Part shown: positions 22,761 to 35,080 of the stretch, in pieces
Numbering within the stretch: position 1 is the stretch's first letter
How the letters are laid out: each line of letters begins with the position of its first letter
NCBI RefSeq assembly: GCF_030463535.1
Contig: NC_132894.1
Location: forward strand, 32,973,625-33,037,624
Source: Salminus brasiliensis
Taxonomy: Eukaryota; Chordata; Actinopteri; Characiformes; Bryconidae
Length of the DNA: 64,000 bases
Direction of reading: 5' to 3'
Notes under the pieces: model-generated
The model's input: the letters and a program-made list of their open reading frames with translations, nothing else
What the model was told of the DNA's origin: nothing
Database searches by the model: none
Translations under genes and position numbers: made by a program

Positions 22761-23077
22761 TTTGTTGGCTCTTTCTATTTGTTGTCAGATTCGCCAATAT
22801 TTGGGGTCGTTCATAAAAGCAGACGCATGTGCAAATGGGGGATGTACTTCTAAAGGTATTTTCTAAGTCTATGACACATCAAAAGGTTTCATACTTTGAG
22901 ATTCTCAGACAAGCAAGCAGGCTAGCTGCTAACAAAGCGTCACTGGACAGCTAAACATGCTTGGAGGAGAACGCTAACTGCCAGCTGTGCTACATCTGCT
23001 AACAGACGCCTGCACTGAGTAACGTCGGCCTGGGCCATCCTGCCCAGTCAGATTGAGTGAGGCCAGTTTGTGATAGA

Positions 23078-23250
23078 TGTATGGGAAGCCCACCTGGGAA
23101 CCAGAACGTTTTGGTCATGGCTTCCATGTGGGCCCTTCAGGGGCCAGGAGGGGTTAAACATGGGTTGTACACTCCATCTGGGTTGTACACTGCACATGGT
23201 GCCTAGATGGGACCCCTCACATTATGCTAGGATTAAGGTGGGCTGTAACG
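23078..23250. repeat. Dispersed 'gggacccatgtg' repeat, copy 3
   Basis: Reads gaagcccacctgggaacc, then tggtgcctagatgggacc and attaaggtgggctgtaacgatg, parallel to the copy at 21190-21450. Confidence 0.65.
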
Positions 23251-23259
23251 ATGTTGTTG

Positions 23260-26200
23260 GATTTTTCTCTGTGTGAAAACAGACCAAACTAAGGGCAAAT
23301 GCTTCAAGTTTGCAAACTCATTAACTAATTTGGACCAGAACAAACCAGCTACAGGTGTGAAAATGCCTGTAAACGGCACAGCATGACGTTTAGCTGAACT
23401 ATTTTACTGATTTTATAGTGCTTTAAAGAAACCCTTAATAAATAATGACATTATTCTTTAAATTACTGCGGAGCATATTATCTCAAAGATGCTCATATTA
23501 CTCATACTAATTTAATAACCTTCCCTGTATGATCTGTAAGGCCCAGCACAATGGTCTCGTGATATACCCATTTACGGGTGGTGCTGCACTTTAAGGGGGC
23601 GAGGCCTGTTTGTGGTGTCACTGGGAGGTACTTGGCTGAGGGCAACCCTGAAGGGCACGTTTACTGCAGTGTGTAACCAGTCAAAATAAGCTACCAAAAT
23701 GCCCACAACGTATGGGAAGCGGTATCTTGCAGAATCCTGCAGTGACATTATCACACAGACAGACAGACAAACAGATACACAAGGTAGATACAGGGGTAGG
23801 TACCACATAGGTTGTGTAATTTATGTAATCTGGACATTTTTGTCTTGGATAGGCACAGATTCTGCATTTATGCCTGAGCTAACATTAGGCTAATCAAGTT
23901 TGAATAAAATGCTGGACTAGATTTGCTTACATTTAATTTGGGTATTTTGATTTCAGAGCATGGACCGAATTACATGGGTTGGAAAGTTGAAATTTGGAAA
24001 TATCGTTCTAATATACAGATCAGAAAATGGAAAATCTATGGGAAATATGAATCAGTCACGTTTACCATCAAATTAGACTCAATCAAATTGCTTGTTAATG
24101 CATGCATAAATGGCAGTTGAAGACAATGTCAAGACAATTCATATGATTCATATCATGTTTCATACTTTAAATAGACTTTATGCCTGATCACAAGACATAT
24201 GTTTCAAGCAGAAATCTAAAAATCAGTCATACTGTAGCTTGACTTCAACTAAAACTGCCACAGAGTGGAATTTAACCTTGATATCAAGCGTAATAAAAGC
24301 CGTCAATGCAGTTTTTCAATCAAAATAAAATCTACAACTTACCAGAATGATCATTCCTTTGGATGCAAAGCTATTTCTTCACGAAATCTGAGGATAAAAA
24401 CCATTAAATGTATGAACATATCCAGGAAAAAGGGTTTCAGAAGGCAAACCCTGCATGTCACTTTAGCAGAAAGCGATGGACAGTCCAACGGATTAGGATC
24501 CAACCTCATGATCCCCAACCGGCTCATCTCCAGAGAATCTCCCTACGCCTGCTGCCCGTGGGCTGAATGGTAGAGTCCATTCTAACTTGAAGAATGCTGG
24601 CCACTGAACAGGGTGGTGGCGGTGAGGTGGTGGGGGGTGGGTGGGGGGTGGGGGTGTTGTCATTTAAAGCATGACTTTGTAAATGTATTGAAATAGAGTA
24701 GTTTTTAACTGCTGGAGTTTATGGTGGACTATCATACGTGTGAGAACTCTTCATCTTAGCATTCTTCACCAAAGACCTCAAGAGCCCTCTGGTGCAAGTT
24801 GTATTTCAGTAGCATCGCAAATGGGGGAACACTCAGATTGCTTGGGTTCCTCATGATTGCACAGATTGGTGGTCATGGTGAACCTGTCCTACATGGATTC
24901 TCATCCTAAAATGTTCTCAATGCTACATGCTCCATTCTGCAACCCCCATATCTTGCCCCATGTGTGGCCTGAGAGTTAGCAAATAGCTTGTGACAGTTCC
25001 TAAGAAAATCCTACTCTGAGGTAGGAACCCAACCTCACTAACATCACTGCTTCCCCAATGGTCACTCAGCACCAGTAAATACCAGGCTTGTTTAGGCCTA
25101 TATGTCTATGTACTTTTTTCAACCCACACCCAGCAGTAGTTGGTTTGTCCTGCTGCGGGACATCATCATGGTGGGTGCATGTCTTGCATAGAGGTAAAGC
25201 TGCCTAATCCCGAGCCCAGATAATTCTACCGCAAAGAGGATTAGCTCCACCCTAGCGGAGCCATTGGCTAAATTTAGACCACACATTCCCTCTGGCTCCT
25301 CTGCTCTCAGTTTGCTCCACCCTGCTACTTTCTCCTCCCAGTTGAGTTGAGTTTGTCCAATAACCATTTACTCATGAATAGATTTTGCCAGGCCTTGAGT
25401 GGCAGATGTCTCGCAATGCTACCAATACCAAATTAGGAGGTGATTCGGAGGGAGGGATCTACACCTATTGAGCTTATTATGAGAAATAAACTGCACTTCT
25501 TTAAAAGACCAAATAAAACTGAAGGATTCAAGATCTCATTCATAGCAGAGAGTTGGTGTAGACCATTATCTGCTAAATGGTGGTCAATACACACACAATA
25601 TGACAAGCCTAACACTCTGAATCCTAGGTTTACAATTGGGTTTTTAGGAACTGTTTAGTTTAGGACCTCATGTGGTATCCCACAGGGCCCTGTTTTAGGG
25701 TCTATGAAGTTGATGCTAATTGTGGCAGTAACGTAGTTATGAGAGTGAAGAGCTGAAGTGTAGGCCTGTGCATGGGGTTTAATGGGTGACCCTATACACA
25801 TCTTATGGGTTATATATGTAGGCCTAATGTCAATCATGGTAGAATAGAGGTAATGCTGGACAAATATGACTTTTGTGGGGACTATTTTGCCTTAGAACAC
25901 CCTGCATTGACCCCATCCACCGTTAATGTATATAAAAAAAATTTAGGCCAAAATTTGGTGGGTAAACCAAGTATCTCAGACATCAGACGGTTTGTTCGTA
26001 AACATTTAATGTAATGGTTCTCTGTGATGTTGCTTTCAGAAGTTGGGCATTAAATGCTATAGATGTGTGCTGATGTATTCTATGTATTCTGACTCATGTT
26101 TCTCTAGCATACCAAATTTCCCCACTCTAAATGACGTTGTTTAGGTCTTAACGATTTAATTATGCATGAAAACATTCCTCTTAAATTCTACGAGGTTAAT

Positions 26201-26330
26201 CATGCATAGGAATTAACTCCTGTTCCCAGACTAACGTACTGCAGACCGTTGTGCCTTCTCTTCTTGATTCCATCTTTGGTCTTGAAACGCCGGAGCCCTG
26301 ACCGAATGCAAATGACTCCAGCGTGTAGAA
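23260..26330. other. Intergenic sequence without recognised genes
   Basis: About 3 kb upstream of sv2b with little obvious repetition. Several frames of 60-102 codons occur (for example 24265-24573 plus and 25805-26014 plus). I recognise no family, splice pattern or conserved motif in any of them. A G-rich run lies at about 24606-24656. Confidence 0.5.
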
Positions 26331-26357
26331 GGCATAATTCACTTCCTGACGTCCTCG

Positions 26358-26830
26358 TCACCTCAGGGTTTCGTTAGCAGGATGCTGTCGAGGCACAGTC
26401 AGGTTCAGTCTGCCACATTTCCTCCTAATGAGCAGGGAAGGGTCTGTGGTTGTAATCTGCTGGGATTTGCTGAATGGAGGTAGGAGGCGAGGTAAGAAGA
26501 GGGCAGGACCTTGGTGACTGCCAAAGCCTTGGTGGCAGATTGGTAGAGTCCTGATAATCACCTGCCACACTGCGTTTGAGATGCTTGGACATGGCTGGAG
26601 ACCAACAAGCGTTGCAAGCTCCAAGTAGAAAGCTGGTGTACAGAAGGCCATGATATCGCTTTGGCTCCCTGGAGAAAACCATGTTGGAGGATGTGAAGAA
26701 CCTGCAAAGAACCATAAAAGGATCTTCACATAACTAAAAGACTTTAAACCAGTGTAAAGGTTCTTCGTAAAGGATTTCTTTACATAATGTGAAGGTTCTT
26801 TACACTGTAAAAAGACTCTTCACACTCAAA
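26358..26830. repeat. Dispersed 'aagaacc' element, copy 2
   Basis: Shares gcgtttgagatgcttggac and the following 'accaacaa' block with about 28690-28740. It also shares the closing ttctttacactgtaaaaag and cttcacactcaaacatctt with about 28985-29030. Frames in it are repeat-derived. Confidence 0.65.
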
Positions 26831-26957
26831 CATCTTATTTACTACATGGATTTTGAAGGAAGCCTCCTTCGGAAGGCCTTTAGGGAATCTAGTGGATCTT
26901 CTGAGACATCTATTTTTTTTTTTTTTTGCAATATTGCAAACCCATAATATGTTTAGG

Positions 26958-27135
26958 GCAGTGGTCCTTGGTCCTCGGTCCTTGAGAACCCCCTGCTCTG
27001 CTTGACCACAGTACCTTCAGCTCAGGAATGGCTTGTTAATGAGCTAATTAGCTGGATCAGGTGTGTTGGGAGCTGGGTAATACTAAAACGTGCAGGGCAG
27101 GGATCTTCCTGAACCACGGTTTGGGAACCACTGGT
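26958..27135. repeat. Short inverted-repeat fish element
   Basis: Starts gcagtggtccttggtcctcgg and ends gaaccacggtttgggaaccactgg, the layout of a common fish element in which both ends describe the same motif in opposite directions. A fragment lies at about 30290-30370. Confidence 0.65.
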
Positions 27136-27139
27136 TAAA

Positions 27140-28490
27140 GGCCATAATTAAAGTGAGTTTCTTATTTAGAAACATACAGAAATCTATTACTCAGATCCCT
27201 GAAGACTCTGAGGAGGTTCCTGCTATGTTGGTCCAGCAGTACGTACTGTAAAGACAGAGAGAGAACCTGCTGGGAAACCTATATGAGTTTCAAGTCTGCA
27301 GGAGCGAGTGCTGGCCTTCATCCAATAAACTGGACACGTGGCGCCATCTAGTGACACTTGGGCACAAATGTCAGCTAAGTGACATGAATTTCCATCCCTC
27401 TGCAACCACTTTTGAACTGGTTCTGTTTGTTCTGTTGAAGGAAACACGTGCAATTTAATATCACATATTAAAAACTTCAGAGGAATGGTTCCTAAAGAGA
27501 AAAGCCAACCTAGTTTTATTCAAATTACTTAGAATTCATAAAATCTTGTTAAAAGCACGTATTATTTAGAGGTATTAAAGTTCAATCAATCAGTCAAACC
27601 CATTACACCCATTACCCATTCAGCCTGGCTTCAAAAAAGACTGTAAATGATTGATTAAGCGAGTCTAGACGGCTCCAGAGTGATGTAAGTTCACGTCACG
27701 TCTGTGGGTATAAATTACTCATGAGGTCGGGCCAACACACCCCAGTCTTTCTTTCCCAGCTTTGCTTTGAGAAACTGGGGCTTTTTTGATGAGTAAACTC
27801 TGAAGGCCCGTCCCCCGCAACCAATACTTCCTCCTCCAGCAAGTCCTTCAACTTACAAAACAGCTTTTGTAGCTGGACAAAGCCTGCAATGTACTTCTTT
27901 GTGGCAGGCTTGTTTCCCGTCTCCGAGCTCTTGGCGGCTGGCAGGAGTGATCTTCTGCAGAGGAGGCATTACCATTCCCCGCACGTTCTCCCTCCCCTGG
28001 CTATCACAAATGTGCTCAAGTGCGGCTCAGCATGGCTGATAGAAGAGACTCCTTTCTCCTGCTGGTTCCTATTTATCTAACACCACAACTCTTCGCCTGA
28101 GGAGAAAGAAGAGAGTGGGGAAAAAGAAAGGCCTGGTCACTGCAGCAACACCATAACACGACCTATTAAAAAAAAAAGCACACACACACACACCTTTCAA
28201 AGCCAGCAAAGAAACGTATTCTACCCATTTCTGCTGCTCTAAAGGCAGGGCAGGTCTCAAAGAGACCAGTCGTGATGTTACTTTACACTCTTACCTCGTT
28301 TAGAACTGCTGCCGGTGCAACGTCACCGGGCCACCAACCAGCTCTGATGCCGGGCAGCATCACACTGAAGTGATGTGGGAAGAGCGATCTACCCATCTGG
28401 AGAGAGCAAGGCCAATTGTGCTCTCTCAGGCTCTGGCTGCTGATGGCAGGCAGCATGACCCGGTATTTAAACCTGCGGTCCTCAGGTCAT
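27140..28490. other. Low-repeat intergenic stretch with possible minus-strand exon
   Basis: Mostly unique sequence. On the minus strand a TTTAAATA element at about 28466 is followed by sequence ending in a good donor, AACGAG|GTAAGAG, near 28294. This could be a non-coding first exon, perhaps for sv2b, but nothing proves transcription. A (CA) run lies at about 28178-28192. Confidence 0.3.
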
Positions 28491-28499
28491 GTTGCTTCA

Positions 28500-29030
28500 G
28501 ATGTTCTTCAAGTGTTCTTTGAAGGAGAACCACTTTTGGTTCCAAAAAGAACCAAGTTGGTAATAGAGATGTCAAGTAATGGTGGTTCTTTAGATCTTTA
28601 AAAGGTTCTTCACACATCTTTATCACAAATGTGGTTCATTATGGAGCTGAAAGTGCCCAAACCTTGGGGTGGATTGGTAAACCCTGCATGCGTTTGAGAT
28701 GTTGGGACATGGTCTGGTCACCAACAAACACAAGTTCTAAGTAGAAACCTGAGGAGCATTTACCGTCTTTTTAGGTGATCCCTTTGGATTTAATTTGGCA
28801 CTTCCAAAAACTTACGGTAATGAATGGTGAGCTATACAAGGCCATTGTTGCAAAAGGCTCTTAGAACCATGTTGGAGAGATTTGTGAATGGGAGGAACCT
28901 GTGAAGAACCTCAAGGACACTTCGCATAACTGAAAGATTCTATACCAGTTGAAGGGTTCTTCCTGGAGGCTCTTCATTATGTGGAAGTTCTTTACACTTT
29001 GAAAAGGCTCTTCACACTCAAACATCTTGT
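28500..29030. repeat. Dispersed 'aagaacc' element, copy 3
   Basis: Contains gaaccacttttggttcc, gtttgagatgttgggacatg and cttcacactcaaacatctt in the same order as the copy ending near 26830. Confidence 0.65.
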
Positions 29031-29036
29031 TTAAAA

Positions 29037-30185
29037 TCAGAATCAGAAATACTTTGTTGATCCCAGGAGGGAAATTACAATTGTTACAGTTGCAACTGTT
29101 CGTGTAAGAATAAACACTCTATAGATAAACACTCTATAAATAAACACTCTATAGATAAACACTCTATAGATAAACACTCTATAAATAAACACTCTATAGA
29201 TAAACACTCTATAGATAAACACTCTATAAATAAACACTCTATAGATAAACACTCTATAAATAAACACTCTTTAAATAAACACGCTATAGATAAACACTGT
29301 ATAGATAAACACTCTATAAATAAACACTCTTTAAATAAACACGCTATAGATAAACACTCTATAATTAAACACTCTATAGATAAACACTATAAATAAACAC
29401 TATATAAATAAACACTCTATAAATAAACACTCTATAGATAAACACTATAAATAAACACTCTAAATAAACACTCTATAAATAAACACTCTATAGACAAACA
29501 CTCTATAAATAAACACTCTATAAATAAACACTATATAGACAAACACTCTATAAATAAACATGCTATAAATAAACACTCTATAAATAAACACGCTATAGAT
29601 AAACACTCTATAGATAAACACTCTATAAATAAACACTCTGTAGATAAACACTCTATAAATAAACACTCTATAAATAAACACTATATAGACAAACACTATA
29701 TAAATAAACACTCTATAAATAAACACTATATAGACAAACACTCTATAAATAAACACTCTATAAATAAACACTATATAGACAAACACTCTATAGATAAACA
29801 CTATATAGACAAACACTGTATAAATAAACACTGTATAAATAAACACTCTATATATAAACACTATATAGACAAACACTCTATAAATAAACACTCTATAGAT
29901 AAACACTCTATAGATAAACACTCTATAAATAAACACTCTGTAGATAAACACTCTATAAATAAACACTCTATAAATAAAATACATTTAGGACAAAGAGTAA
30001 GAAAAATTTGAAAAATGTACATGTATAGAAATATTATGAATTTAGTAAAGTGGCATATTGGTAATAACTGTTATAATACATATGGAAAATTATTGCACCC
30101 GAGTTATTGCACACATTAAACTGAATTACAGTATTATTATTATTGCACATGTGAACAGTATAATTTAAGTATTGCACAGCTTGTG
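29037..30185. mobile_element. Dispersed element carrying an expanded internal minisatellite
   Basis: The left part reads tcagaatcagaaatactttg and ttgatcccaggagggaaatt, a start widely seen in a fish dispersed element. The right part has attattgcaccc and attattgcacatg. Between them lies the 15-bp tandem array, so the array appears to be an internal expansion. Confidence 0.6.
29110..29980. repeat. 15-bp minisatellite, about 58 units
   Basis: Unit ATAAACACTCTATAG with variants (CTATAAA, CTATATAGAC, CTTTAAA). Because 15 is divisible by 3, the minus strand stays open and translates as repeated FIYRV. That is an artefact and not a protein. Confidence 0.96.
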
Positions 30186-30199
30186 GATTTAGGAAGGAC

Positions 30200-31740
30200 C
30201 ATCCAATCGAAGGTTTTTATGAAGCCAAAAGTGCTTCTTCTCAGATATTGTGATTTATACTTGCAAGACTGCAAACTCATAATCTGTTAAAGCCAGTGTT
30301 TCCTGAGTACAATGGTTTCCTGCTCTAACCCACTATCCTCTACTCAGAAAGGGCTTGTTAATTAGCTGATTAGATGGTCCCTCATGGAAACAAAAGGGGT
30401 TCCTCTATGGTGTCGCTCAAAGAACCATTTGAAACATCTTTATTTGATAAGAGTGTATCAATCTTCCAAATCCTGGCAAAAAAAAGGAAACGTCTGCCCA
30501 TCCTCTTTGATCCCCAGGCAGTCACAGCCTTAAATTTCCGGCCCAGACTTATTGAACTGCTGAGCTGGAAAGGCGGAAAATATGTTTCAAATCTCAAGTC
30601 AATCATTTTCTTCTCACTACTCAAATGGCTCCTTACCACTGAAGTGTGGCAAAGCAAGATTTACTGCTGTCACTCAAACCTCTTTCCAGGATTCCTCATG
30701 AATGGCTCCGATCAGGTTGGCTGCAAATTCATTGAAGTTATAAACCCATATCTAGATGTCCTTGCAGAAGCCAATATCCTTTCAGCATAGCAAATATTGG
30801 AAGCAGAACACTGGTTCTTACTTGTTTATTCCCTACACAGCCGTAAAGGCCCTACACAGCAGGCATCAGCATTCACCACCAGTGTACACTGCTTCACCAT
30901 TAGGGGGCTGCAGACACCACGGGACGGGCGCTGGAGGCGAACCCGGGGGTAAATCCAATAGCACCTGGATTACAAGAACAAAGGATGATGTGTTTGAATG
31001 ATAAGATGACTTAGAATGACTTATCGGAGCATTAAATATGAATAAATGGACGTGGTCTACTTAAATACAGAAGGATAATGTTAAGGATGCTATGGATGTT
31101 TTTATTTGGTCCATCTTATTTTTCCCCAAAAACTAAACAACTTTTTTTCTTTTTATTAATTAGCAGCACAGCTTACCTAAATTGTGTGTCTGTATTATAC
31201 ATAAAAATGTAAGGATCAGATGGGTATCATTAAGCATGACCTGAACTGAATTGGAGGGGGGATACGGGACAAGCATTCCTCTTTATCATAAAATTTGGTT
31301 TACTGTACTGTAAAAAGTCAAGTGTTCAAATAATTTCAAAAATATGTAATTTTGGAGCATTTCTATTGGTCAATTCAATCTGCACGATTCATATTATGTC
31401 AAAAACTATGTCAAAAATAAAACAAACAATTTTTTTAAACATTTTAAACAAATTTGGCTCCTACATTTTGGAGATGTTCAATCTTCCTAACTTGGATTTA
31501 AAAAAAATAAATAAATCTTAATATTTTATAATATCGCGATAATATGCTGGTAATATACTGTAGCTAATATAGTAGTATCGCGATATTACCAGTATTGCTC
31601 AAGGTGCTTCAGCGTTATCTAGTATAATAATAATTAAATGGACGAATTAAACTAAAACTTATCAAACATTTTCTCTCCCGATTTCTAAGTCATTTAGAAA
31701 ATCGATGTAAGTGCTGCCTGCATGCAGTTATTAGCCGCCT
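30200..31740. other. Intergenic stretch without recognised genes
   Basis: An open frame of 138 codons on the plus strand (30374-30790) overlaps a minus-strand frame of 91 codons. Neither resembles a known family, and the left part overlaps dispersed 'aagaacc' sequence. AT-rich sequence with TATCGCGATA phrases follows at about 31530-31590. Confidence 0.45.
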
Positions 31741-31759
31741 CGGGTCGTGTTTTGGCTCC

Positions 31760-32039
31760 TTACCGTCGCCATGTTTTCATCCGCCTCGTCGCTGCGTTGC
31801 CAATAGCAACGAGAGCCGGGCTTCCTCCGGGCAAGTTTCACACACAGACACTCAACTCGGTTTTTACACGCAAATAACACTCAAATAAAACCCCCTGGCT
31901 TAGTGTGGACGGGCTAATTCGAGCAGCAACTTTGTCGACATATGGAAAAAGCTAAGGAAGCTCGTCAGGATCCCGCTTACAGGTCGCCTTTATGCCTGAA
32001 GGGGAAGCTCGCCGCTGCAGCAGCGTCCCTGTAGAGGAG
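31760..32039 (+). promoter_or_regulatory. Candidate CpG-type promoter and non-coding first exon, probably akap13
   Basis: A GC- and CpG-richer island in AT-rich surroundings. It contains an RFX X-box at 31796-31810, a YY1-type site AACATGGCGAC on the minus strand at about 31765-31776, an embedded CCAAT and an ETS-like CTTCCTCCGG. It ends in a strong plus-strand donor GAGGAG|GTGAGT after 32039. Two short upstream frames start at 31942 and 31992. Joined to the akap13 start exon at 47802, neither stays open, so the exon would be 5' UTR. On the minus strand ATGGCGACG|GTAAGG also looks like a start-plus-donor, so a bidirectional promoter cannot be ruled out. Confidence 0.5.
31796..31810. promoter_or_regulatory. 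RFX X-box motif
   Basis: GTTGCCAATAGCAAC is a full match to GTNRCC-N3-RGYAAC, a palindromic RFX site often found at promoters of ciliary genes. Confidence 0.6.
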
Positions 32040-32247
32040 GTGAGTGTGGAGAGCTGGGGCCTCTTAGTCTGGGGTTTTAGAGGTAAACTTTTAAAATTAG
32101 CACAATTTTCTGCTCTAGAGCAGCTTTTCAGCTCTAAAACAACCTACTGCAGCTTAATACAGTGTACAGTTCGCCCTCGAGACGATGCTAGCTAACTAAC
32201 TTAGCTAGCTAGCTACTAGCTAACTAACTTAGCTACCTACTGCACTA

Positions 32248-32665
32248 ATGGACAAAAGTATTAGGACAGCTCCTCATTGAGTCTTTCTTTCAAAATCAAG
32301 GCTATTACACATGATCTGTCCTGCTTTTGTTGAAATAACTGTCTCTACTGTCCAGGGAAGAAGGCAGCTTTCTACCAGCTAGCTCCTACTAGCTAGATTT
32401 TGGAGGAGTTGCAGTGAGTGTCAGTCAGGTCAGGGTGTTGGATGTTGATGATCAGCACCCCATCTCATCATCTTCATCATCCCTAACTCCCCAGCTCATC
32501 CCAAAATGTACTGGATGGAGCTCCACCATCCATCATTCCCTCCCATCAGACCCTCACTGCTCCACAGCTCAATGCTGGGGGGCTTGAGACCCCTCTAGCC
32601 CACGCCTGGCATCAGGCAGCATGGTCCCAATAGATTTATGTTCATCTGCTCCAGAGAGTCCTATT
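32248..32665 (+). mobile_element. Copy B of the 'ggacaaaagtattgggaca' family
   Basis: Begins aatggacaaaagtattagg and continues through ctgtccagggaagaagg, ccatcatt and ggcatcaggcagcatgg to agagagtcctattcatat. The right end is replaced by the 124-bp tandem array. Confidence 0.82.
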
Positions 32666-32689
32666 CATATAGGCATATTTTTAGGCATA

Positions 32690-33330
32690 TTTCTTTCCAT
32701 AACATGATAAAACACAGCCTATGTGGACATATTTAATCCCTAAAATGATATGTTCTGTCTTAAAATAATAAGATTTAGGCATATTTTATTTTTTAAAGTG
32801 ATAAAATAACATATTGTGACATATTATACCCCCAAAAAGTTGAAATACAGTCAATTTTGACATATTTTATTCCTTAAAATAATAAGATACAGCTCATTTA
32901 GGCATATTTTATTCTTTAAAGTGATAAAATAACATATTGTGACATATTTTATACCCCAGAAAGTTGAAATACAGTCAATTTTGACATATTTTATTCCTTA
33001 AAATAATAAGATACAGCTCATTTAGGCATATTTTATTCTTTAAAGTGATAAAATAACATATTGTGACATATTTTATACCCCAGAAAGTTGAAATACAGTC
33101 AATTTTGACATATTTTATTCCTTAAAATAATAAGATACAGCTCATTTAGGCATATTTTATTCTTTAAAGTGATAAAATAAGCTATTGTGACATATTTTAT
33201 ACCCCAGAAAGTTGAAATACAGTCAATTTTGACATATTTTATTCCTTAAAATGATAAGATACAGTCTGCATGGACATGTTTAATCCCTAAAATGATATAA
33301 TAGTCCATTTTGACATATTTTATTATTTAA
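32690..33330. repeat. 124-bp tandem repeat
   Basis: The phrase aggcatattttattctttaaagtg recurs at spacings of 123, 124 and 124 bases (near 32778, 32901, 33025 and 33149). Each unit ends gacatattttattccttaaaat. Diverged units reappear at about 34840-35200 and 36700-36950. The span 33330-34630 holds AT-rich sequence and no gene. Confidence 0.93.
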
Positions 33331-34633
33331 AACAATAAGATGCAACCATATCTTTTGGACGTTCAGTAAATTAAATAAATTCGCAGTACATTTGTTATTG
33401 CAGTTTAGTTTCCAAACATACTATACAGACTATACGCACTCAAATTCAGTTTTTACTAAATATTTTTTGTTTGTAGAATCAAATTCTGCACTTTGGGAGC
33501 TGTTGCACACTGAAAAATAATAAAAATTAAAATTAGTATATATATATAATTATGTATTATATATAATACAATATATACAAACTACTTATTGTAACTACTT
33601 CCAACTAATTCTGTGATACTGTAATATGCTTGGAAAATATTGCAATAAGAAATTTGACCAAGTGACAAATGGCTACAGTGGATTCACTTCAGATATATGG
33701 AACATAGGTGCTATATTTAAAAAAGTCGATGTAAATAAGTATATGCAAAAAATTTAAAACAGGCTGTTTTTGCAGCGTAGTTGCCAAATATGAACTGTAC
33801 ACACTGGGTGAAGTGATAAAAAATCAGTGTGGTAAACATAATATATAAAAAAGTCAGGATTATTAATTTTTTGGTCAGATATTATCCCTTTAAACAAATC
33901 AACAAATCCTCAGATTCATTAAAATGCAAATGCAGTGCACAAATACCGAAAAACAGTAGCCATGCTCGCTGAATGCATGTTGCATTTAAATCATTTACAC
34001 CTGTTGCCATATATTATACTGATTACAGCTCTGACCGAACCATTCAGATGATACTTTATTTGTTAAGGCGTTCGTGACCATGGCCATAACATCTAAACCA
34101 GCTTGTGGTTCTTCTTACAGTAACGTGTTGCAATTAGAGTGCGCCGTCGAGAGATATCTACTGTGGAAGTCGTTAAAGCGTTAAACCATAAAGAAAAGAG
34201 GTCAGCCGCGCTCGGAAAGGAATGCCAAACATGCTGGCCTTTCGCAAGCATGCAAATAAAGCGGGTGGGGGGTGAATTCGGAGAGGAGTGGACAGGAGAA
34301 CATTAACCTGGACTGCCTCGGGCAGTAGCTTCAGTGAGTGAGGCTGAAGAACACTGGCCAGCACAGACACCTGAACCAAGACCCGCCCCTCCCCGGCGTG
34401 ACGTCACTGCCCTTATCTCCTGCCTCTCGGCCAGCACAAAGCCGTATTTAGCTTCCAGTAATAACAGTGGGATGACCTAACGTGCCATGCTCTGGGAATA
34501 CACAAAGGCGCTTGAAGGCTTTAAGGGACTTTCTTTTATCAAATGTTGAGGGGTTGGATCCATGAGGTTCAACAGGAGTTCTTCACAAGAGTTAAGGTAA
34601 GGTCTGTGTAGTGTTTCACTTTGAAAGCAGCAT

Positions 34634-35080
34634 GAAATAAAGGACAAGAAGAAAGAAGAAGTTAGAGCTGTAAGTGGAGAGAACTTGCTGACTGAGAGTG
34701 TGTGGCCTCTGGAATGTTAAAACCAATGGGAAAATGACTGTTAGCTGGTGTAAGTGGTGTCTGTGGATGGCCATGCAGTCGGTAAATGTGCTTGTCATCA
34801 ATTCATACACTTAATACATTTTAATACATGTTTGTACAAGTTGGGACATATTGTATTCCTTAAAAATATTCAAATACAGCCCGTTTGGGCATATTTTTGG
34901 ACATATTTTATTGCATAAAATGATAAGATACAGCCTGTGTGGACATATTTAATCCCTAAAATGATATGTTCTTGCTTAAAATGGAAAGATACAGCCCATT
35001 TAGGCATATTTTATTCTTTAAAGTGGTAAAATAAGCTATTTTGACATATTTTATACCCCAAAAAGTTGAAATACAGTCAA
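34634..35080. repeat. 447-bp duplicated block, copy 1
   Basis: Nearly identical to 36502-36948, with a constant offset of 1868 bases and only scattered differences (for example attgcat against attccat). The right half consists of 124-bp-family units. Confidence 0.95.

Noticed and set aside
26358-26729. Minus-strand frame of 123 codons
   Set aside because: It overlaps a dispersed element shared with 28690-29030, and the peptide resembles no known protein.
29043-29984. Minus-strand frames of repeated FIYRV, up to 174 codons
   Set aside because: The 15-bp minisatellite has a length divisible by three and keeps the frame open. There is no start context, domain or conservation signal.
30374-30790. 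Plus-strand frame of 138 codons
   Set aside because: No recognised domain, no clear splice sites, a partly repeat-derived start and an overlapping minus-strand frame. Left as unsupported.
31763-31771. Minus-strand ATGGCGACG followed by GTAAGG as a first coding exon
   Set aside because: No downstream minus-strand exon could be found between 20950 and 31760, and the motif is also explained by a YY1 site. Kept only as an alternative in the promoter entry.
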